DNA from: Ferriphaselus sp. R-1
GTDB lineage: Bacteria; Pseudomonadota; Gammaproteobacteria; Burkholderiales; Gallionellaceae
Length of the DNA: 64,000 nucleotides
Assembly (NCBI RefSeq): GCF_000746095.1
Contig: NZ_KN050807.1
Span: 62,001 to 126,000 of the forward strand
Reading direction: 5' to 3'
The stretch's first letter is position 1. Every line of letters begins with the position of its first letter. Below, piece by piece: positions 1 to 9,888 of the stretch. The position numbers were made by a program, and so were the translations under genes. The notes under the pieces were generated by a model. That model made no database searches, was not told where the DNA came from, and saw only the letters and a list, made by a program, of their open reading frames with translations.

Positions 1-1377
1 GGCTCGGCATCCGGCGGCACCATGGATGCATCCAACCTGCTCAAGCCGGCGCTGTCCAGCGGCGCGCTCAAGTGCATAGGTGCGACCACCTATCAGGAGT
101 ATCGCGGCATCTTCGAGAAGGATCATGCGTTGTCGCGCCGCTTCCAGAAGGTGGACGTGCCGGAGCCCTCGGTCGAGCAGACCATCGAGATTCTCAAAGG
201 GCTGAAGTCGCGCTTCGAGGAGCATCACAGCATCAAGTTCAGTGCCGCCGCCATCACCAGCGCCGCCGAACTTTCCGCCCGCTTCATCAACGACCGCCAC
301 CTGCCGGACAAGGCCATCGACGTGCTGGACGAGGCGGGCGCGGCGCAGCGCATCCTGCCCAAGTCCAAACAGAAGAAGCTGGTCGGCAAGCACGAGATCG
401 AAGAGATCATCGCCAAGATCGCCCGCATCCCGGCGCGCACCGTGTCGCACGATGACCGCAACGCGCTGAAGAACCTCGACCGCGACCTGAAAGCCACCGT
501 GTTCGGCCAGGATCAGGCCATCGACGTGCTGGCGCGCGCCATCAAGATGTCGCGCAGCGGCTTGGGCAACCCGCAGAAGCCCATCGGCAGCTTTCTCTTT
601 TCTGGCCCAACCGGCGTGGGCAAGACCGAGGTTGCGCGCCAACTGGCGTATTCGATGGGGATGCCGCTGCACCGCTTCGATATGTCCGAGTACATGGAGC
701 GTCACGCCGTCAGCCGCTTGATCGGCGCGCCGCCGGGCTACGTCGGTTTCGACCAGGGCGGCCTGCTCACCGAGGCCATCAGCAAACAGCCGCATTCCGT
801 GCTGCTGCTGGACGAGATCGAGAAGGCGCATCCGGACATCTTCAACATCCTGTTGCAGGTGATGGATCACGGCACGCTGACCGATAACAATGGCCGCAAG
901 GCCGATTTCCGCAACGTCGTCATCATCATGACCACCAACGCGGGTGCGGAAGCGCTGAACAAGACCCAGATCGGCTTCGCCAAGGTCTCGTCGGCGGGCG
1001 ACGAGATGGCCGACATCAAACGCCTGTTCACCCCCGAGTTCCGCAACCGGCTGGATGCCATTGTCTCCTTCGCGCCGCTCAACAAGGAGGTCATCCTGCG
1101 CGTGGTGGACAAGTTCCTGATGCAGCTCGAAGAGCAGTTGCATGAAAAGAAGGTTGAGGCTGTGTTCACTGATGCGCTCAAGGACCACCTCGCCGAGCAC
1201 GGCTTCGACCCGCTGATGGGTGCGCGCCCGATGGCCCGTTTGATTCAGGACACCATCCGCAGCGCCCTGGCCGACGAACTCCTGTTCGGTCGCCTGGCCA
1301 ACGGTGGCAAAGTCATCGTCGACGTGAAGGACGGCAAGGTGGGGTTGGAGTTCGAGGAGGAGACGGTGGCTGCCTAG
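1..1377 (+). CDS. clpA: ATP-dependent Clp protease ATP-binding subunit ClpA, C-terminal part (5' truncated)
   Basis: AAA+ unfoldase that feeds substrates to the ClpP peptidase in the cytoplasm. The reading frame is open through base 1, so the start lies outside the window; an internal ATG at 22 is not the start. What remains is the end of the first AAA domain and the whole second one: Walker A GPTGVGKTE, Walker B VLLLDEIEKAHPD, sensor-type NRLD segment. An IGF tripeptide (in KTQIGFAK) sits where ClpA carries its ClpP-docking loop, which separates it from ClpB. clpS would be expected just upstream but is not visible. Confidence 0.95.
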   Translation, partial: GSASGGTMDASNLLKPALSSGALKCIGATTYQEYRGIFEKDHALSRRFQKVDVPEPSVEQTIEILKGLKSRFEEHHSIKFSAAAITSAAELSARFINDRHLPDKAIDVLDEAGAAQRILPKSKQKKLVGKHEIEEIIAKIARIPARTVSHDDRNALKNLDRDLKATVFGQDQAIDVLARAIKMSRSGLGNPQKPIGSFLFSGPTGVGKTEVARQLAYSMGMPLHRFDMSEYMERHAVSRLIGAPPGYVGFDQGGLLTEAISKQPHSVLLLDEIEKAHPDIFNILLQVMDHGTLTDNNGRKADFRNVVIIMTTNAGAEALNKTQIGFAKVSSAGDEMADIKRLFTPEFRNRLDAIVSFAPLNKEVILRVVDKFLMQLEEQLHEKKVEAVFTDALKDHLAEHGFDPLMGARPMARLIQDTIRSALADELLFGRLANGGKVIVDVKDGKVGLEFEEETVAA

Positions 1378-1393
1378 TCGGTCCGGGTGAGCC

Positions 1394-1723
1394 TCAGGGA
1401 AATTCTTCGAGCTCTGCGCTGGAGTCGCACCCTGTACCCGCCGCGATCCGTTTGGCGAAGAAACCCTTCGCCAGCCGGTTGCAGGCAACCGGGATTATTC
1501 GGGAGTGCTTGGCCGGATCGCTAAGCATGCCGCAGCGGTAGCAGCTTGCCGACTCATCCCAAGTCAGCGCACGACACGCACCGCGCCATTGCCAGAGGAA
1601 CAGCCGGGCCACCGGGCAGGGATCGGCGGCGCAGCAGACTCCGCAGCCATTGCAGGGCGCGCCCAGCGCAGGTTTTGCCGGGGCATCGCGGTGGATCGTT
1701 ATGGTTTGCCAGGTCGTGTTCAT
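1394..1723 (-). CDS. Small Cys-rich protein, YkgJ-like cysteine cluster
   Basis: A 109-residue protein of unknown function. The N-terminal half holds a dense cysteine cluster (CNGCGVCCAADPC, then single Cys in GACRAL, SCYRCG, VACNRL and TGCD), the arrangement seen in the YkgJ-type zinc/iron-chelating domain family. It is soluble with no signal peptide. It lies convergent to clpA (16 bases between the stops) and divergent from gluQ. Metal binding is an inference from the cysteines only; no catalytic function can be assigned. Confidence 0.7.
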   Translation of the reverse strand: MNTTWQTITIHRDAPAKPALGAPCNGCGVCCAADPCPVARLFLWQWRGACRALTWDESASCYRCGMLSDPAKHSRIIPVACNRLAKGFFAKRIAAGTGCDSSAELEEFP

Positions 1724-1864
1724 CGCGGGCTATGGTAGTACGCCCGGTATGATCTGGCCAGCGACAAGGCCGGGTACAAGGAATAACAGCGCGTATCTTT
1801 GAGCATCGGGGTGTTCGACACCTGACAGTGCGGCGCGCTGCGCAAACCTATTCTGTAAAAGCCT

Positions 1865-2863
1865 ATGATTTCTTCATCTCACTACCGTGGCCGCTTCGCC
1901 CCATCTCCTACAGGTCCGCTGCACTTCGGTTCGCTGGTCGCCGCCGTAGGTAGTTATCTCGATGCCAGAGCCAACAACGGAACTTGGCTACTGCGCATGG
2001 AAGACCTCGACACGCCGCGCTGCGTGCCGGGAGCGGCGGACGGCATCTTGCGCACGCTGGAAGCCTTCGGCCTGCACTGGGATGGCGCAGTGCTCTACCA
2101 GAGCCAGCGAGGTACGGCTTACGAGGCGGCTCTGCAACAGCTAAAGGACAGCGGTGTGGTCTATCCCTGCGTCTGTACCCGCAAGGAGATCGCCGACTCG
2201 GCGCTGCAGGGCATCGAGGGCTTCGTGTATCCGGGGACGTGCCGGGGAGGAGCGTATTCCCCCACCCCCGGGCCATCCCATGGAGGGAGAGGGGAGAAGA
2301 AGTCCACGGCCTGGCGGGTGCGGACAGACAAAACAACCGATCGGTCTGAGCCTGTCCAAGCTCGGAATTTGCCCTTAGACAAATTCAGGGCGAGCGGAGA
2401 CGTGGTGTTCCAAGATGCCCTGCAAGGCTCCATCACCCAGAATCTGGAACAGGAGATCGGCGATTTCGTGGTGAAGCGCGCCGATGGGCTGTTCGCCTAT
2501 CAGTTGGCAGTGGTGGTGGACGATGCTTTCCAGGGCGTGACCCATGTGGTGCGCGGCAGCGATCTGCTGGCTTCCACGCCGCGCCAGATCTGGTTGCAGC
2601 GGCTGCTGGGGTTGAACACCCCAGCCTACATGCACTTGCCGGTGGCGGTGAATGCGGCGGGGGAGAAGTTGAGCAAGCAGACGTTGGCCGCGCCGGTGGA
2701 GAGTGCTGACGCCGCAGGTTCGTTGTGGCGCGCGCTGGGCTTTCTGCGCCAGGCTCCGCCGCCGGAACTGGCGGGCGATCTGCCGGAATTGCTGGCCTGG
2801 GCGGTGCAAAACTGGCAGCCGGAAAGATTGCACGGCCTCAAGGCGCTGTCTGCTCTGGCATAA
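1865..2863 (+). CDS. gluQ: Glutamyl-queuosine tRNA(Asp) synthetase with two in-frame repeat insertions
   Basis: GluQRS, the truncated GluRS paralogue that attaches glutamate to the queuosine at position 34 of tRNA-Asp. The HIGH-like motif is PLHFGS (about residue 20), the KMSKS-like motif is EKLSKQT, and zinc ligands CVC and YPGTC are present near residues 100-126. At 332 residues it is longer than usual. The excess is two low-complexity stretches, residues about 130-147 (SPTPGPSHGGRGE) and 157-179 (NLPLDKFRASGD), lying on either side of the conserved AWRVRT strand and encoded by DNA resembling dispersed intergenic repeats. The frame is kept, so the protein may still work. tgt follows. Confidence 0.9.
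   Translation: MISSSHYRGRFAPSPTGPLHFGSLVAAVGSYLDARANNGTWLLRMEDLDTPRCVPGAADGILRTLEAFGLHWDGAVLYQSQRGTAYEAALQQLKDSGVVYPCVCTRKEIADSALQGIEGFVYPGTCRGGAYSPTPGPSHGGRGEKKSTAWRVRTDKTTDRSEPVQARNLPLDKFRASGDVVFQDALQGSITQNLEQEIGDFVVKRADGLFAYQLAVVVDDAFQGVTHVVRGSDLLASTPRQIWLQRLLGLNTPAYMHLPVAVNAAGEKLSKQTLAAPVESADAAGSLWRALGFLRQAPPPELAGDLPELLAWAVQNWQPERLHGLKALSALA
2252..2305 (+). repeat. In-frame repeat insertion 1 in gluQ
   Basis: Purine/pyrimidine-asymmetric GC-rich DNA (CCCCCACCCCCGGG, then GGAGGGAGAGGGG) separating the conserved GluQRS segments YPGTCRGG and AWRVRT. Other family members as I recall them have only a few residues here. Translated content (SPTPGPSHGGRGE) resembles peptides produced when small palindromic repeats of proteobacteria are read through. 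Boundaries are approximate. Confidence 0.6.
2333..2401 (+). repeat. In-frame repeat insertion 2 in gluQ (imperfect palindrome)
   Basis: Contains imperfect inverted 15-base arms at 2346-2360 and 2374-2388 (11 of 15 pair; the four differences are all transitions). The right half resembles the common dispersed repeat of the type CCCTTCGACAAGCTCAGGG, here decayed to CCCTTAGACAAATTCAGGG, and encodes LPLDKFRASG. It interrupts GluQRS between RVRTDK and VVFQD. Confidence 0.7.
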
Positions 2864-2883
2864 TCCGCCCCCATTACCAACCC

Positions 2884-4136
<1,253 letters not shown>

Positions 4137-4189
4137 TCTCGCCTTCCGTGCTAGAATGCGCCCCTTTGAAATTTACCGGAGTTTTCATC

Positions 4190-4534
4190 ATGATTTCTTT
4201 GAGCAATCTGCTGATCAGTAACGCTTACGCCGAAGGTGCTGCACCCGCAGCGGGCGGCGGCATTGCGGACTTTTTGCCGCTGATCGCGCTGCTGGCCGTG
4301 TTCTATTTCCTGGTGCTGCGTCCGCAACAGAAGCGCGCCAAGGAAGTGAAAGCGATGCTGGAAGCGCTGAACAAGGGCGACGAAGTGCTGACCACTGGCG
4401 GCATCATGGGTCGTGTGACCAAGATCGGCGACACCTACACCAGCATCGAGATCGCTGACAACGTGGTCATCCAGGTGCAGAAGGAAACCATCCAGAGCGT
4501 GCTGCCCAAGGGAACCATCCGCACCGCCAACTAA
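4190..4534 (+). CDS. yajC: Sec translocon accessory subunit YajC
   Basis: A 114-residue inner-membrane protein of the SecDF-YajC complex. The start at 4190 is chosen because GGAG at 4177-4180 is well placed and because the frame upstream of it overlaps tgt. One membrane helix (about residues 23-42, FLPLIALLAVFYFLVLRP) is followed by the conserved RPQQKRAKEVK and the basic soluble domain GDEVLTTGGIMGRV. It is followed 11 bases later by secD. A possible -10 element TAGAAT lies at 4152-4157, but no good -35 is visible. Confidence 0.96.
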   Translation: MISLSNLLISNAYAEGAAPAAGGGIADFLPLIALLAVFYFLVLRPQQKRAKEVKAMLEALNKGDEVLTTGGIMGRVTKIGDTYTSIEIADNVVIQVQKETIQSVLPKGTIRTAN

Positions 4535-4545
4535 GGATCGCCGCA

Positions 4546-6357
4546 ATGAATCGATACCCGCTGTGGAAATATCTGCTGATCTTGTTCGTGCTGATTGCCG
4601 GGCTGATCTACACCCTGCCCAATTTCTACGGCGAGTCGCCAGCGGTGCAGGTGCAGCCGCTGCGTAGCGGCCTGAAGGTCGATACCGCATTGCTGGCGCG
4701 GGTAGAGACGGCGCTCAAGGCCGCGAATCTGAACGTCAATGCGCTGTCGCAGGACAGCTCCAGTATCCGTGCGCGCTTTGCCGATACCGACAGCCAGCTC
4801 AAGGCCAAGGACGTGCTGGCAGCGCAACTCGGCGAAGATTATGTGGTGGCGCTGAATCTGGTGTCCAGCTCGCCGAGCTGGCTGGCCAGCTTGCACGCGC
4901 TGCCTATGTATCTGGGCCTCGATCTGCGCGGCGGCGTGCATTTCCTGTTGCAGGTGGACATGAAGGCCGCGCTGGACAAGGCGATGGAGGCCGCCGTGGC
5001 CGATTTGCGCAGCACCTTGCGCGAGCAAAACGTGCCGTACTCCGGCATCAATCGCGAGGGCAAGCAGATCGCCATCAAGTTCCGCGACAACGAAGGCCGC
5101 ACGCGCGGCGAGAACGAGATCAAGCAGCATTTCAACGATCTGGCGCTGAGCAACAAGGAAGAAGGCGGTGAGTTCCTGCTGATCGCCACGCTGAAGCCGC
5201 AAGCCGAGACCCGCATCCAGGAATCCGCCGTGCAGCAGAACCTGCTGACCCTGCGCAACCGCGTCAACGAACTGGGCGTGGCCGAGCCGGTGATCCAGCA
5301 GCAGGGCGTGGATCGCGTGGTGGTGCAGTTGCCGGGTGTGCAGGATACCGCGCGTGCCAAGGACATCCTGGGCCGTACCGCCACGCTGGAAGTGCGTCTG
5401 GTGGATGACGAGCATCCGGTCAGCGCGGGTGCTGCCGCACCGTTCGGCACCGAGGTGTTCAAGGATCGCGAGGGCAATCTGGTCGTGGTCAAGAAGAGTG
5501 TGCTGCTGACCGGCGAGCGCATCAACGATGCCCAGCCCGGTTTCGATAACCGCAGCAACGAGCCCGCCGTGCACATCAATCTGGATGCGGTCGGGGCGCG
5601 CAAGTTCAAGGAAGCGACGCACGAGAACGTCGGCAAGCGCATGGCCATCATCCTGTTCGAGAAGGGTAGGGGCGAGGTCATCACCGCGCCGGTGATCCGC
5701 GAGGAGATCGGCGGTGGTCGCGTGCAAATCAGCGGCAAGATGACGACTGAAGAGGCGCAGGACACTTCGCTGCTGTTGCGTGCCGGTGCCCTGGCTGCAC
5801 CTATGGAAATCGTCGAGGAACGCACCGTTGGTCCCAGCCTGGGCGCGGACAACATCGACCGGGGCTTCAATTCCACCAAGATCGGCTTCGTCGCTATCTC
5901 GATCTTCATGATCGCCTACTACCTGATGTTCGGCACCATCTCCATGCTGGCGCTGGGTGCCAACCTGTTGCTGCTGGTGGCGCTGCTGTCCATGCTGCAA
6001 GCCACGCTGACCCTGCCGGGCATGGCGGGTATCGCGCTGACGCTGGGGATGGCGATCGACGCCAACGTGCTGATCAACGAACGTATCCGCGAAGAATTGC
6101 GCAATGGCGTGTCGCCGCAGGCGGCGATCCATGCGGGCTATGACCGCGCCTTCTCCACCATCCTGGACTCGAACATCACCACCATGATCGCCGGTATCGC
6201 GCTGTTCATGTTCGGTTCCGGGCCGATACGCGGCTTCGCGGTGGTGCTGTGTCTGGGCATCCTGACATCGATGTTCAGTGCCGTGCTGGTGTCACGTGCG
6301 TTGGTGAACCTGATTTATGGCCGCAAGGCGCGTCTGTCCAAAGTGGCTATCGGCTGA
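4546..6357 (+). CDS. secD: Protein translocase subunit SecD
   Basis: Uses the proton motive force to help complete export through SecYEG. It has 603 residues: one N-terminal helix (residues 8-27), a large periplasmic P1 region starting with the conserved LGLDLRGGVHFLLQVD, and five helices at the C terminus with the GMAIDANVLINERIREEL motif. Length and order match SecD. Cotranscribed with yajC and secF; the gap to secF is 9 bases. Confidence 0.97.
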   Translation: MNRYPLWKYLLILFVLIAGLIYTLPNFYGESPAVQVQPLRSGLKVDTALLARVETALKAANLNVNALSQDSSSIRARFADTDSQLKAKDVLAAQLGEDYVVALNLVSSSPSWLASLHALPMYLGLDLRGGVHFLLQVDMKAALDKAMEAAVADLRSTLREQNVPYSGINREGKQIAIKFRDNEGRTRGENEIKQHFNDLALSNKEEGGEFLLIATLKPQAETRIQESAVQQNLLTLRNRVNELGVAEPVIQQQGVDRVVVQLPGVQDTARAKDILGRTATLEVRLVDDEHPVSAGAAAPFGTEVFKDREGNLVVVKKSVLLTGERINDAQPGFDNRSNEPAVHINLDAVGARKFKEATHENVGKRMAIILFEKGRGEVITAPVIREEIGGGRVQISGKMTTEEAQDTSLLLRAGALAAPMEIVEERTVGPSLGADNIDRGFNSTKIGFVAISIFMIAYYLMFGTISMLALGANLLLLVALLSMLQATLTLPGMAGIALTLGMAIDANVLINERIREELRNGVSPQAAIHAGYDRAFSTILDSNITTMIAGIALFMFGSGPIRGFAVVLCLGILTSMFSAVLVSRALVNLIYGRKARLSKVAIG

Positions 6358-6366
6358 GGATCAAGC

Positions 6367-7299
6367 ATGGAATTCTTCCGTATCAAACAAGACATCCCGT
6401 TCATGAGTTTCGGGAAGATCACCACCAGCGTCTCGCTGGCGACCTTCATCCTGGCTGTGTTCTTCCTGTTCACGAAGGGTCTGAATTTCGGCGTGGATTT
6501 TACCGGCGGTACGGTGATGGAATTCCACTACGCGCAGGCGGCGGATGCCAACAAGGTGCGCGAGCAACTGGCCGGCATCGGGCTGAAGGAAGCGCAAGTG
6601 CAGAACTTCGGCTCCAGCCATGATCTACTCATTCAGGTGCCGCTGAAGCAGAACGTGGCTGGTGCGAAGCTGTCCGACCAGGTGCGTGATACCCTGAAGC
6701 AGCATGATGCCAGCGTGGAGATGCGCCGCGTCGAGTTCGTCGGCCCGCAAGTCGGCAAGGATCTGGTCGAGAACGGCGCGATGGCGCTGCTGCTGGTGAG
6801 TTTGGGCATCGTCGGCTATCTGTGGCTGCGCTTTGAGTGGAAGTTCGGCCTGTCCGCCATCATCGCCAACCTGCACGACGTGGTCATCATCCTGGGCTTC
6901 TTTGCCTTCTTCCAGTGGGAGTTTTCGCTCTCGGTGCTGGCGGCAGTTCTCGCCGTGCTGGGTTATTCGGTGAACGAATCCGTCGTGGTGTTCGACCGTA
7001 TCCGCGAGAATTTCCGCGCCATGCGCAAGGCCGAGGTGCACGAGGTGATCGACAACGCCATCACCCGTACCATGTCGCGCACCATCATCACCCATGCTTG
7101 TACCCAGATGATGGTGACGGCGATGCTGTTCCTGGGCGGCGAGACGCTGCACTATTTCGCGCTGGCGCTGACCATCGGCATCCTGTTCGGTATCTACTCC
7201 TCGGTGCTGGTCGCCAGCCCCTTGCTGATGATGCTGGGCGTGTCGCGCGAGGACTTCATCAAGCCTGAAAAGGTCGAGACCGAAGAAGTACTGCCGTAA
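6367..7299 (+). CDS. secF: Protein translocase subunit SecF
   Basis: Partner of SecD in the inner membrane. It has 310 residues: a first helix about 18-37, then the conserved GLNFGVDFTGGTVME, a short periplasmic domain, and C-terminal helices with GYSVNESVVVFDRIREN, the counterpart of the SecD motif. It follows secD by 9 bases and is followed 12 bases later by a DedA-family gene on the same strand, which is probably part of the transcript. Confidence 0.97.
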   Translation: MEFFRIKQDIPFMSFGKITTSVSLATFILAVFFLFTKGLNFGVDFTGGTVMEFHYAQAADANKVREQLAGIGLKEAQVQNFGSSHDLLIQVPLKQNVAGAKLSDQVRDTLKQHDASVEMRRVEFVGPQVGKDLVENGAMALLLVSLGIVGYLWLRFEWKFGLSAIIANLHDVVIILGFFAFFQWEFSLSVLAAVLAVLGYSVNESVVVFDRIRENFRAMRKAEVHEVIDNAITRTMSRTIITHACTQMMVTAMLFLGGETLHYFALALTIGILFGIYSSVLVASPLLMMLGVSREDFIKPEKVETEEVLP

Positions 7300-7311
7300 G
7301 GCGGGGCCGTT

Positions 7312-7941
7312 ATGCTGGCGACCTTTATCGACCTCATCCTGCATCTGGATGTCCATCTGCAACTGCTGACGCAGGAGTATGGCGTCTGGGTGTATGGCAT
7401 CCTGTTTCTCATCATCTTCTGCGAGACCGGCCTGGTGGTCGCGCCCTTTCTGCCGGGCGATTCGCTGCTGTTTGTGGCGGGTGCGCTGTGCGGCACGGGA
7501 GCGATGCAGATTGAGTTGCTGGCTCCATTGCTGATGCTGGCGGCGTTCTCGGGCGACAACACCAACTACTGGATCGGGCGCTTGATCGGCAAGCGCTTGG
7601 TCGAGCGCAGCAATGGCCGCTGGCTCAAACACGAACATCTGGAAAAGACGCACGCCTTCTATGAGAAGCACGGCGGCAAGACCATCCTGTTCGCACGCTT
7701 CCTGCCCGTCGTGCGTACTTTCGCGCCGTTCGTGGCCGGCATAGGCGAGATGAGCTACCGCTTCTTTCTGACCTTCAGCGCGCTGGGCAGTGTGGCCTGG
7801 ATTGGCTTCTTCACCCTGTGCGGACTGTTCTTCGGCAACATCCCGGCGGTCAAGGACAACCTGATGCTCATCATCCTGGGCATCATCGCCATTTCGTTCC
7901 TGCCCGCTGTGGCGGAATTCATGAGGCAGCGCAGGAAATAA
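7312..7941 (+). CDS. DedA/VTT-domain membrane protein
   Basis: A 209-residue inner-membrane protein of the DedA superfamily, members of which have been linked to undecaprenyl-phosphate or phospholipid translocation and membrane homeostasis. Conserved features are the acidic/GD segments FCETGLVVAPFLPGDSLLF and GDNTNYWIGR and the basic helix FARFLPVVRTFAPFVAGIGEM. Several hydrophobic helices span it. Only 12 bases separate it from secF, and 16 from the following response regulator, suggesting readthrough from the sec operon. The substrate cannot be told from sequence. Confidence 0.9.
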   Translation: MLATFIDLILHLDVHLQLLTQEYGVWVYGILFLIIFCETGLVVAPFLPGDSLLFVAGALCGTGAMQIELLAPLLMLAAFSGDNTNYWIGRLIGKRLVERSNGRWLKHEHLEKTHAFYEKHGGKTILFARFLPVVRTFAPFVAGIGEMSYRFFLTFSALGSVAWIGFFTLCGLFFGNIPAVKDNLMLIILGIIAISFLPAVAEFMRQRRK

Positions 7942-7957
7942 CCTCCGGGAGTAGGGC

Positions 7958-8923
7958 ATGTCGGGCAGCAGCCATATCGAGTTGAAGGTTCTCGTCGTCG
8001 AGGACAGTAAGGTGGTGCTCAAAGGATTGTGCAACTATCTGGAGCGCATGGGAATCGCCGATCCGCTGACGGCTGAGACCGGGATGGCGGCTCTGGAGTT
8101 GTATGAGCGCGAGCGCCCGGATATCATTTTGCTGGATGCCCTGCTGCCGGACATCGACGGTTTCGAGATCGCCCGGCGCATCCGCGCCAAGGAACATCCC
8201 GACGAGTGGACCGCGATTATCTTCCTGACCAGCATGACCAAGGACGAAGATCTGGTGCACGGTATCACCGCAGGCGGCGACGATTACCTGATGAAGCCGA
8301 TCAGTCAGGTGGTGCTGCAAGCCAAGATCTCGGCGATGCGCCGCCTGGTCGAGATGCAACGCAAACTGGTCGAGACCACTCACAAGCTGGACGCAGCCAA
8401 CCGCGAGTTGCAGCGTCTCTCCACCACCGACGGGCTGACCGGCATCGCCAACCGGCGCATGTTCGATGAACTGCTGTCGCGTGAGTGGCGGCGCTGCCTG
8501 CGTGCGGGCAAGCCGCTGGCGCTGGTGATGGTGGATGTGGATTTCTTCAAACAGTACAACGATACTTACGGCCATCAAGCCGGAGATGCCTGCCTGCAAG
8601 CTGTGGCCAAACAGCTGGCCCGTTCTGCTCCCCGCGCCAGCGATGTGGCGGCACGTTATGGGGGTGAGGAGTTCGCGCTGATTCTGGGGGATACCGAGAT
8701 GGATGGCGCGGTGTGGGTGGCCAACTACATCCGGCAGAACGTTGCCGCGCTCGACTTGCCGCACAAACGATCACCATTCAAGCATGTCACGGTGAGTTGT
8801 GGTGTCGCCACCATCCTGCCCAGCGACAAGGCATCCCCGCAGACTCTGATCCAGGCAGCCGACCACGCCTTGTATCAGGCCAAGGAGCGCGGTCGTGACC
8901 GTGTCGCCGGGGCGGCGGGCTAG
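7958..8923 (+). CDS. Response regulator with GGDEF output (diguanylate cyclase)
   Basis: Predicted c-di-GMP synthase controlled by phosphorylation. Receiver domain residues about 8-125, with acidic pair ED (15-16), phospho-acceptor Asp60 in LLDALLPD, and Lys in LMKPI. GGDEF domain about residues 155-320, with DGLTGIANRR, metal-binding VDVDFFKQYN, catalytic GGEEF, and an inhibitory I-site RASD exactly five residues before GGEEF. All catalytic elements are intact. It closely follows the DedA gene, and its stop shares a CTAG with the convergent cNMP-GGDEF gene. No cognate histidine kinase is in the window. Confidence 0.93.
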   Translation: MSGSSHIELKVLVVEDSKVVLKGLCNYLERMGIADPLTAETGMAALELYERERPDIILLDALLPDIDGFEIARRIRAKEHPDEWTAIIFLTSMTKDEDLVHGITAGGDDYLMKPISQVVLQAKISAMRRLVEMQRKLVETTHKLDAANRELQRLSTTDGLTGIANRRMFDELLSREWRRCLRAGKPLALVMVDVDFFKQYNDTYGHQAGDACLQAVAKQLARSAPRASDVAARYGGEEFALILGDTEMDGAVWVANYIRQNVAALDLPHKRSPFKHVTVSCGVATILPSDKASPQTLIQAADHALYQAKERGRDRVAGAAG

Positions 8924-9873
8924 TCGCTGATACGGTTGCGTCCTGCCAGCTTGGCGCGCTGCAGTGCCGCTTCAGCCTTATGTAGAAGCTGGTCGAGGCT
9001 CTCTTCGACATGTACTTGGGCCAGGCCGATCGAGATTGTGGCTTGCGGCAGGGCATCCCCGCTCGGCGTGACGATGAAGGCGCTCTCGGCCTGTCTGCGT
9101 AGTCGCTCGGCCGCTTTGTGGCCTTCCTCCAGCGTGGTGCGGGGCAGGAACACGGCGAACATCTTGCCGTGGAAGCGTGCCGCCTGATCGTTCGGGCGCA
9201 AGCAGCCGAGGATGGTCTGGGCGATGGTGCGCAGTGCCTGATCGCCGCCCAAACGGCCATGCTGCTGGTTGTAGTGCTTGAACTGGTCGATGCTGACCAT
9301 CATCAGCGTGGCGTAGCCCTTGTCCATGGCGCAGCGGTGGATCTGGCGGCTGAACATCTGGTACATCCATTGGCTGTTGTAGAGGCCGGTCAACTCATCC
9401 ACATGATTCAATCCGGCGTAACCCTGACGACTTTCGATGTCGTCGTGGATGTTGCGCTCACTGATGGGGATGCGCAGTGCCAGTATGTTGAGCATGTTGC
9501 GCGCCGCCTGGTGCGAGTCGTTCACCAGCGACCAGAGGGTGGCGTGGTCGATGGAAAGCAGTTCGCACTCGGTATCGGCCATCAGGTAGGCATAGGCCTT
9601 GCTGTCATCGAGTATCGACATCTCGCCCACTGATTCTCCGGGGCCGAACATCGCGATGGGCTCGTCACCCAAGCTGAGGGAACTGAGGCGCAGCCGCCCC
9701 GAGAGTATGACGTAGACCTTGTCGTTGGCGTCCCCGGGCGAGAGCAGCGTCTGACCGGGGGCGAGATGGAGCGTGCTGGCTTCTTCCAGATGGCGACCGA
9801 GGATCTCTTCCGAGACACCGAAGAACAAGGGGGACTCTTGCAGCAGGCTCAACGTTTCGTCGGTCAGGTTCAC
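8920..9873 (-). CDS. Cyclic-nucleotide-binding domain plus degenerate GGDEF domain
   Basis: A 317-residue cytoplasmic protein. Residues about 15-135 form a cNMP-binding (CAP-type) beta barrel (GPGESVGEMSILDD), but the usual phosphate-binding Arg after it is not evident (SKAYAYLMA). Residues about 155-317 are a GGDEF fold (DELTGLYN present) whose signature is HGKMF (235-239) and whose first metal Asp is Ser (VSIDQFK), so it should not make c-di-GMP. The I-site RPND (226-229) is kept at the right spacing, suggesting a c-di-GMP receptor. It overlaps the convergent active diguanylate cyclase gene at the stop codons. Confidence 0.88.
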   Translation of the reverse strand: MNLTDETLSLLQESPLFFGVSEEILGRHLEEASTLHLAPGQTLLSPGDANDKVYVILSGRLRLSSLSLGDEPIAMFGPGESVGEMSILDDSKAYAYLMADTECELLSIDHATLWSLVNDSHQAARNMLNILALRIPISERNIHDDIESRQGYAGLNHVDELTGLYNSQWMYQMFSRQIHRCAMDKGYATLMMVSIDQFKHYNQQHGRLGGDQALRTIAQTILGCLRPNDQAARFHGKMFAVFLPRTTLEEGHKAAERLRRQAESAFIVTPSGDALPQATISIGLAQVHVEESLDQLLHKAEAALQRAKLAGRNRISD

Positions 9874-9888
9874 GATGCACTCCAGTGG

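Noticed and set aside
4531-6132. 533-codon open frame on the minus strand across secD
   Set aside because: Antisense shadow of secD; Gln/His/Arg-rich translation with no family resemblance.
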